Source: Betaproteobacteria bacterium
Lineage (GTDB): Bacteria; Pseudomonadota; Gammaproteobacteria; Burkholderiales; SG8-39
NCBI GenBank assembly: GCA_012274205.1
Contig: JAAOZY010000255.1
Coordinates: forward strand, 1-10,926
DNA length: 10,926 nt
Direction of reading: 5' to 3'
In this document: piece by piece, positions 7,492 to 10,926 of the stretch
How positions within the stretch are numbered: the first letter of the stretch is position 1
How the letters are laid out: each line of letters starts with the position of its first letter
The notes under the pieces: model-generated
Databases searched by the model: none
The model's input: only the letters and a program-made list of their open reading frames with translations
What the model was told of the DNA's origin: nothing
Position numbers and translations under genes: made by a program

Positions 7492-7621
7492 ACGCCCCCC
7501 CCGCGCAACGTGTGCTGCGCTGCGCAAAAACTCGTCCGCGATAGCGGCGATGTCCGGCGTCGCGCAGCCACATGCGCACGAGGCGACGCCGCTGCCCGGG
7601 CGCGCACCGAATCGGGCTGGC

Positions 7622-8668
7622 TCAGGCAGTTTCCAGCTTTTCGAGAATCTTGCGCACCGTAAGGATGGACCGGTCGGAACGAAGGTGCACTTCGTCGTAG
7701 CCGTCCTCCGGGAACTCGAACATCTTCTGCTGGCGCTCGAGCGCCCAGCGATCCTGGTCGACGACCGCCGGAAACATTTCCTTCATGCGATCCAGGGTGG
7801 ACTTCTTCGGATCCAGGCTCGGCTGGCCCTTGCGCACCGTGGCGGTCCAGCGCCAAAAGTGCCTGCGCTCGTCGACCGGCGTGTGCGAGTGGTGCAGGAT
7901 ATAGCCGCGCTCTTCGCTGGTGCCGAGTTTTCCCGGCGGGGCGCAACGCAACTGCACGCGCGTAATGCCCGGGCTCACCATGCAATGGGTGTGTTCGCGG
8001 TCGACCATCTCGTAGCCGAACCAGTCACGCAGGAACGGCGGATGGCGGTAATTCTCCACGTGGCGGACGGTCTTCATCGACGGGTTGCCGTCGATCTCCT
8101 GCTCGATGAATTCGATCGGGATCTTGCTGTTGGCCAGGTCTCCGATATTGCCGTCGTGCAGCGGATAAAAATGCGTAATGTCGAGCAGGTTCTCGATCAG
8201 CAGGCGATAGTTGCACGGCACATCGATCGGATCGCAGGTGAAGCTCTCGTATTGCGGGTCGACGAACTCGGGCGTGCGCGGCGGGTGCACGCGGCTCATC
8301 TGCTCTTCGCTTCCCATCCACAACCAGACCACGCCGTCCTGTTCGACCACCGGATACGGCTTCAGCTTGGCGCGGCTCGGAATGGCCAGGTCCATCTGCG
8401 AAGGAATGGACACGCACTTTCCCGAGGTGTCGTAGGCGAAGCCGTGATAGGCGCACTCGACTGCGCCGTTGTCGAGGATCTTGCCGCACGACAGGGGCAT
8501 GCGCTTATGCACGCAGCGGTCGTCGAACGCCACTACCTTGCCATCCTTGCCGCGCCAGATCACGATGGGCTTCTTCGTGATTACCATGCCGCGCAGGTCG
8601 TTGACTTTGAATTCCTGCGACATGCCGGCGACGTACCACGCGTTCTGCACGAATGTATCGGCCTTCAT
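7622..8668 (-). CDS. Rieske non-heme iron oxygenase, VanA-like oxygenase subunit
   Basis: A 348-residue oxygenase component of an aromatic ring-hydroxylating or demethylating system. The N-terminal Rieske domain binds a [2Fe-2S] cluster through C52 and H54 (RCVHKRMPLS) and C72 and H75 (ECAYHGF). The catalytic domain shows the mononuclear iron motif ENLLDITHFYPLH at 159-171, with H166 and H171 as ligands and D163 as the bridging acid; D306 (VVDQDRWALERQQ) is a likely third ligand. Length and the NAWYVAGMSQEF opening match the vanillate demethylase/dicamba monooxygenase/toluenesulfonate methyl-monooxygenase group rather than two-subunit dioxygenases. The substrate cannot be read. The start at 8668 is set by a good AGGAGA site; the open frame runs upstream to 8815, across the promoter. 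No reductase gene is seen in this window. Confidence 0.93.
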   Translation of the reverse strand: MKADTFVQNAWYVAGMSQEFKVNDLRGMVITKKPIVIWRGKDGKVVAFDDRCVHKRMPLSCGKILDNGAVECAYHGFAYDTSGKCVSIPSQMDLAIPSRAKLKPYPVVEQDGVVWLWMGSEEQMSRVHPPRTPEFVDPQYESFTCDPIDVPCNYRLLIENLLDITHFYPLHDGNIGDLANSKIPIEFIEQEIDGNPSMKTVRHVENYRHPPFLRDWFGYEMVDREHTHCMVSPGITRVQLRCAPPGKLGTSEERGYILHHSHTPVDERRHFWRWTATVRKGQPSLDPKKSTLDRMKEMFPAVVDQDRWALERQQKMFEFPEDGYDEVHLRSDRSILTVRKILEKLETA

Positions 8669-8673
8669 CTCGG

Positions 8674-8679
8674 TCTCCT
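8674..8679 (-). promoter_or_regulatory. Ribosome binding site fixing the Rieske oxygenase start
   Basis: On the minus strand AGGAGA lies five bases before the ATG at 8668. It decides for this start over earlier in-frame codons, and the protein from here begins with the family's usual NAWYVAG segment. Confidence 0.8.
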
Positions 8680-8764
8680 GGTGGTGGGCGCCCGCCGATT
8701 GGCCGGACGGGCAGTAGGCTGCGGCCACGATAGCCGATCCGCGCGGCGTCCGCCTATGAGAATG

Positions 8765-8793
8765 GTGATAAAACACATAACGATATGTGATAA
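8765..8793. promoter_or_regulatory. Operator-like palindrome and promoter between divergent genes
   Basis: CACATA (8774-8779) and TATGTG (8784-8789) form a perfect six-base inverted repeat around ACGA. The same place holds a direct repeat GTGATAA (8765-8771 and 8787-8793), 22 bases apart, about two helical turns. On the minus strand TTATCA (8788-8793) and TATCAC (8765-8770) are spaced by 17 bases and each match the -35 and -10 consensus in four of six positions, giving a candidate promoter for the Rieske gene with the palindrome inside its spacer. The region is visibly AT-rich against its surroundings. The arrangement fits a repressor or activator site serving both divergent genes; the binding protein is unknown. 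Confidence 0.5.
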
Positions 8794-8814
8794 CCGCGCC
8801 TGGCATTGCCATCA

Positions 8815-8820
8815 TAGAAT
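8815..8820 (+). promoter_or_regulatory. Candidate -10 element of the CoA-transferase operon
   Basis: TAGAAT matches TATAAT in five of six positions, about 30 bases before the preferred start at 8850. No recognisable -35 element is found 16-18 bases upstream, where AACCGC-like sequence stands instead, so an activator bound at the palindrome to the left may be needed. Confidence 0.3.
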
Positions 8821-8849
8821 GGCCGCGTTATCCCGATCCCCGCCCGCAC

Positions 8850-10046
8850 ATGAGCAATGGCGCAGCCGGCCCCTTGTCCGGGCTCCGAGTTGTCGAATTC
8901 GGCCAGATCGCGGCGGGTCCGTTCGCCGGCTCGCTGCTTGCCGACCTTGGTGCCGACGTGGTCAAAGTCGAAAAGCCGGCCGGGGGCGACGACCTGCGCC
9001 AGTGGCCCCCGGTCAGCATCGGCGCGGACGGCGATGGATACAGCGAAAATTTCGCTTCCATCAATCGCAACAAGCGCAGCATCACCCTCGACCTGAAGGA
9101 TGCTGGGCAGGTGGAGCAGGCGCGCCGCCTGTGCATCGCTGCCGATGCCGTGCTGGAAAACTACCGGCCCGGCGTGCTCGAGCGCCTCGGTCTGGGCTAT
9201 GCCGCGCTGTGCGCCGAGTCGCCGCGCCTGGTCTATTGCTCGGTGAACGGATTCGGCCATACCGGCCCGTATGCGTCCAAGGGCGCGTTCGACGCCACCG
9301 TGCAGGGGATGAGCGGACTGATGAGCGTGACCGGGGAGCCGGACGGCCCGCCGCTGAAGTGCGGAGTGCCGGTCGGCGATTTCGGCGCCGGGCTGTACGC
9401 CGCGTTCTGCATCACCGCAGCGCTGCTGCAGGCGCGCGCCACCGGACGCGGTGCGCGCATCGACTGCAGCATGCTGGGAGGACTGCTCGGCATCGCGGCG
9501 CTGCAGACCAGCGAATACTTCGGCACCGGCAAGGCACCGCGCAGGCTCGGCTCCGCGCACCCGCGTTCGGCTCCCTATCAGGGATTCCAGGCGAGCGACG
9601 CGCCGTTCATGGTGGCGGCCGGCAACGACAAGCTTTGGCAGGGCGTGTGCGACGCGGTCGGGATGCCGCAGCTGAAGAACGATCCGCGCTTTGCCAGCAA
9701 CGCGCTGCGCGCGCAAAACCAGGCCGCGCTCGCGGCAGCACTCGCTCCGGCGTTCAAGCGCCGCAGCAAGGCCGAGTGGCTCGCCGAGCTGGACCGTCGC
9801 GGTGTGCCCTGCGCGCCGATCAACACCTACGCGGAAATACTCGGCGATCCGCACGTCGTCGCGACTGGCCTGGTGCGCGAAATGACCCTGCCGAACGGCC
9901 GCAGCACCCGCACGGTCGCGTTTCCGATGAAGATTTCCGGCTACGAATTCAGCGTCTACCGCAACCCCCCGGCGCTGGGCGAGCACAACGGCGAGGTGTT
10001 CGAAGAGTGGCTGAGTCCAACGCGCGCAACGCGCGGCAAAGGATGA
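8850..10046 (+). CDS. Class III (CaiB/BaiF-type) CoA-transferase
   Basis: A 398-residue CoA-transferase that moves CoA between an acyl-CoA donor and a carboxylic acid acceptor. Family marks in order: GPLSGLRVVEFGQIAAGPFAG (7-27), LADLGADVVKVEKPAGGD (30-47), FASINRNKRSITLDL (68-82), LENYRPGVLERLGLGY (102-117), and GFGHTGPYASKGAFDATVQGMSG (134-156), where D148 corresponds to the catalytic aspartate that forms the mixed anhydride. The C-terminal part (RGVPCAPINTYAEILGDPHV) is also typical. The ATG at 8850 is preferred over the in-frame GTG at 8787, because the earlier start lies in the palindrome and before the -10 element and adds no family sequence. Ribosome binding site is weak. The acid substrate is unknown; formyl-, succinyl- and aromatic-CoA relatives all share these motifs. 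It is the first gene of the plus-strand operon. Confidence 0.92.
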   Translation: MSNGAAGPLSGLRVVEFGQIAAGPFAGSLLADLGADVVKVEKPAGGDDLRQWPPVSIGADGDGYSENFASINRNKRSITLDLKDAGQVEQARRLCIAADAVLENYRPGVLERLGLGYAALCAESPRLVYCSVNGFGHTGPYASKGAFDATVQGMSGLMSVTGEPDGPPLKCGVPVGDFGAGLYAAFCITAALLQARATGRGARIDCSMLGGLLGIAALQTSEYFGTGKAPRRLGSAHPRSAPYQGFQASDAPFMVAAGNDKLWQGVCDAVGMPQLKNDPRFASNALRAQNQAALAAALAPAFKRRSKAEWLAELDRRGVPCAPINTYAEILGDPHVVATGLVREMTLPNGRSTRTVAFPMKISGYEFSVYRNPPALGEHNGEVFEEWLSPTRATRGKG

Positions 10047-10050
10047 ACCC

Positions 10051-10593
10051 ATGGCCAGGGTAAGCGACGTCCCTCCCGAAAACGTCCCCGAGGACGTGCG
10101 CGACGTATATCAGCGCTTTGCCTCGGGCTACGGTCCGTTCCGCAATCAGGTCGGCGTGTTCGCGCACGTGCCCTCCTCGGTGCGCCACCTGATGGCGATG
10201 CTGCTCGAGTTGCGCGAGCAGAAAAATGTTCCATACCGTTACATCGAGCTGGCAATCGTAGTGGTGGCGCGGCTCAACGCGTGCCAGTATTGCGTGGACC
10301 ACCACAAGCCGCTGCTCATCGTCGAGGGCCTCACGCCGGAAGGCGTGGACCGCGCACTAGACTACCAGGATCATCCGGAATTCGACCAGGTCGACAAGCT
10401 CGTGGTCGAGTACACGATCGCCGTCACCAACACGCCGCAGCGCATCCGCGATCGCATGTTCGAGCGCCTGCGGCAGCATTTCAGCGAGGCGCAGATCGTC
10501 GAGCTGACTCTGCGCATCGCGCTGTGCGGCTTTTTCACCCGCTTCAATGACGCGCTGATGATCGACGAAGATACCGGCGCGGCGCACCGTTGA
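10051..10593 (+). CDS. AhpD-like carboxymuconolactone decarboxylase-family protein
   Basis: A 180-residue all-helical protein of the CMD/AhpD family. The segment ELAIVVVARLNACQYCVDHH (66-85) contains E66, C78, C81 and H85 with the same spacing as the proton-relay glutamate, CxxC thiols and histidine of AhpD. That supports a thiol-based peroxidase or disulfide reductase activity more than true carboxymuconolactone decarboxylation, since the latter enzymes lack the CxxC. It starts four bases after the CoA-transferase stop, with AAAGGA at 10038-10043 as ribosome binding site, so the two are surely co-transcribed. It may protect the oxygenase pathway against peroxide, or process a pathway intermediate; neither can be shown from the sequence. 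Confidence 0.88.
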   Translation: MARVSDVPPENVPEDVRDVYQRFASGYGPFRNQVGVFAHVPSSVRHLMAMLLELREQKNVPYRYIELAIVVVARLNACQYCVDHHKPLLIVEGLTPEGVDRALDYQDHPEFDQVDKLVVEYTIAVTNTPQRIRDRMFERLRQHFSEAQIVELTLRIALCGFFTRFNDALMIDEDTGAAHR

Positions 10594-10629
10594 AGCCGGA
10601 CATCGATTGCCGACGCCGCGCCCGCGGCC

Positions 10630-10639
10630 GGAGGAAGGA
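10630..10639 (+). promoter_or_regulatory. Ribosome binding site fixing the rubredoxin start
   Basis: GGAGGAAGGA directly precedes the ATG at 10640. It decides for this start over an in-frame ATG at 10607, which would add an eleven-residue proline/arginine extension that is foreign to rubredoxins and encodes this very site. Confidence 0.8.
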
Positions 10640-10810
10640 ATGAAAAGATGGCAATGCGTGATCTGCGGCTTCCTCTACGACGAAGCCGCCGGCCTGCCCG
10701 ACGAGGGTCTGGCGCCCGGCACACGCTGGGCGGACGTGCCCGCGGACTGGGCCTGCCCGGAGTGCGGCGCAGCCAAGGCCGATTTCGAAATGGTGGAGGC
10801 GCCGGTCTAG
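10640..10810 (+). CDS. Rubredoxin
   Basis: A 56-residue, one-iron electron carrier. The four cysteines that bind the iron are C6 and C9 (CVICG) and C39 and C42 (CPECG). The linking text FLYDEAAGLPDEGLAPGTRW and the DVPADWACPECG segment are standard, and the length is that of a single-domain rubredoxin. The AlkG-type two-domain form is excluded by size. It lies 46 bases after the AhpD-like gene and 43 bases before a rubredoxin reductase, so the pair probably works together, moving electrons from NAD(P)H to a monooxygenase, peroxidase or similar acceptor in the cytoplasm. Confidence 0.95.
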   Translation: MKRWQCVICGFLYDEAAGLPDEGLAPGTRWADVPADWACPECGAAKADFEMVEAPV

Positions 10811-10853
10811 GCAGCGCGACCGAAGCGCCTCTCGCCCGCGCGAATCTTCACGC

Positions 10854-10926
10854 ATGAACCCGATAGTCATCGTCGGCACCGGTCTCGCCGGCTACAACAC
10901 CGCGCGCGAACTGCGCAAACTGGACC
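10854..10926 (+). CDS. Rubredoxin-NAD(+) reductase, 5' part only
   Basis: The first 24 codons of a gene that runs off the right edge: MNPIVIVGTGLAGYNTAREL, then RKLD. IVIVGTGLAG is the GxGxxG dinucleotide-binding motif of a FAD-dependent oxidoreductase, and the following YN.ARELRKLD closely resembles the start of Pseudomonas rubredoxin reductases (RubB/AlkT class). Together with the rubredoxin directly upstream, this makes rubredoxin reductase the best call. No strong ribosome binding site is seen in the 43-base gap. Confidence 0.8.
   Translation, partial: MNPIVIVGTGLAGYNTARELRKLD

Noticed and set aside
7526..7547. Possible terminator after the Rieske gene (CCGC/GCGG stem, then five T on the minus strand)
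   Set aside because: The stem has only four pairs and is separated from the T-run by five bases, too weak to claim.
8787..8849. GTG start for the CoA-transferase adding 21 residues
   Set aside because: The codon is part of the palindrome and precedes the likely transcription start; the added residues are not seen in the family's usual N-terminus.
7454..10063. An 869-codon plus-strand open frame running antisense to the Rieske gene and on through the CoA-transferase gene
   Set aside because: It is a by-product of GC-rich codon use. It overlaps two genes with unmistakable catalytic motifs and its translation is low-complexity and resembles no family.

Overview
The window is GC-rich, densely coding bacterial DNA with short intergenic gaps and no sign of mobile elements, CRISPR or RNA genes. 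Gene content (a Liv-type ABC importer operon, a LysR regulator, a VanA-type Rieske oxygenase, a class III CoA-transferase, a rubredoxin and a rubredoxin reductase with a Pseudomonas-like N-terminus) points to a proteobacterium, most likely a betaproteobacterium such as a Burkholderiales relative. That placement is inference from gene content and composition, not from a marker gene.

Layout. (1) The left edge holds the 5' end of a TlpA-like thioredoxin-fold gene on the minus strand, cut off at the WxxWC start of its active site. Divergent from it is an unrecognised 210-residue single-pass membrane protein on the plus strand (326-958). (2) From 6307 down to 1101 a minus-strand operon reads livG-livF-livH-livM-SBP-hemerythrin. 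The first four genes overlap by 4 bases or sit 3 bases apart, and a hemerythrin-like gene follows the binding protein after 9 bases. (3) Upstream, on the same strand, lie a LysR-type regulator (6510-7421) and a Rieske non-heme iron oxygenase (7622-8668). (4) Divergent from the oxygenase, the plus strand carries a CaiB/BaiF-type CoA-transferase, an AhpD-like carboxymuconolactone-decarboxylase-family protein, a rubredoxin, and the start of a rubredoxin reductase that runs off the right edge. The divergent promoter region (about 8669-8849) contains a clear operator-like palindrome and a 22-base-spaced direct repeat.

How the parts may work together (inference): the importer brings in a small organic acid, possibly aromatic rather than a branched-chain amino acid; the CoA-transferase activates an acid; the Rieske enzyme oxygenates or demethylates an aromatic intermediate; and the LysR protein controls one or more of these units. 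No Rieske reductase (VanB-type) is present in the window, which raises the question of whether the rubredoxin/rubredoxin reductase pair could feed it electrons. No family here is new to science; the interest lies in the combination and in the regulatory sites.
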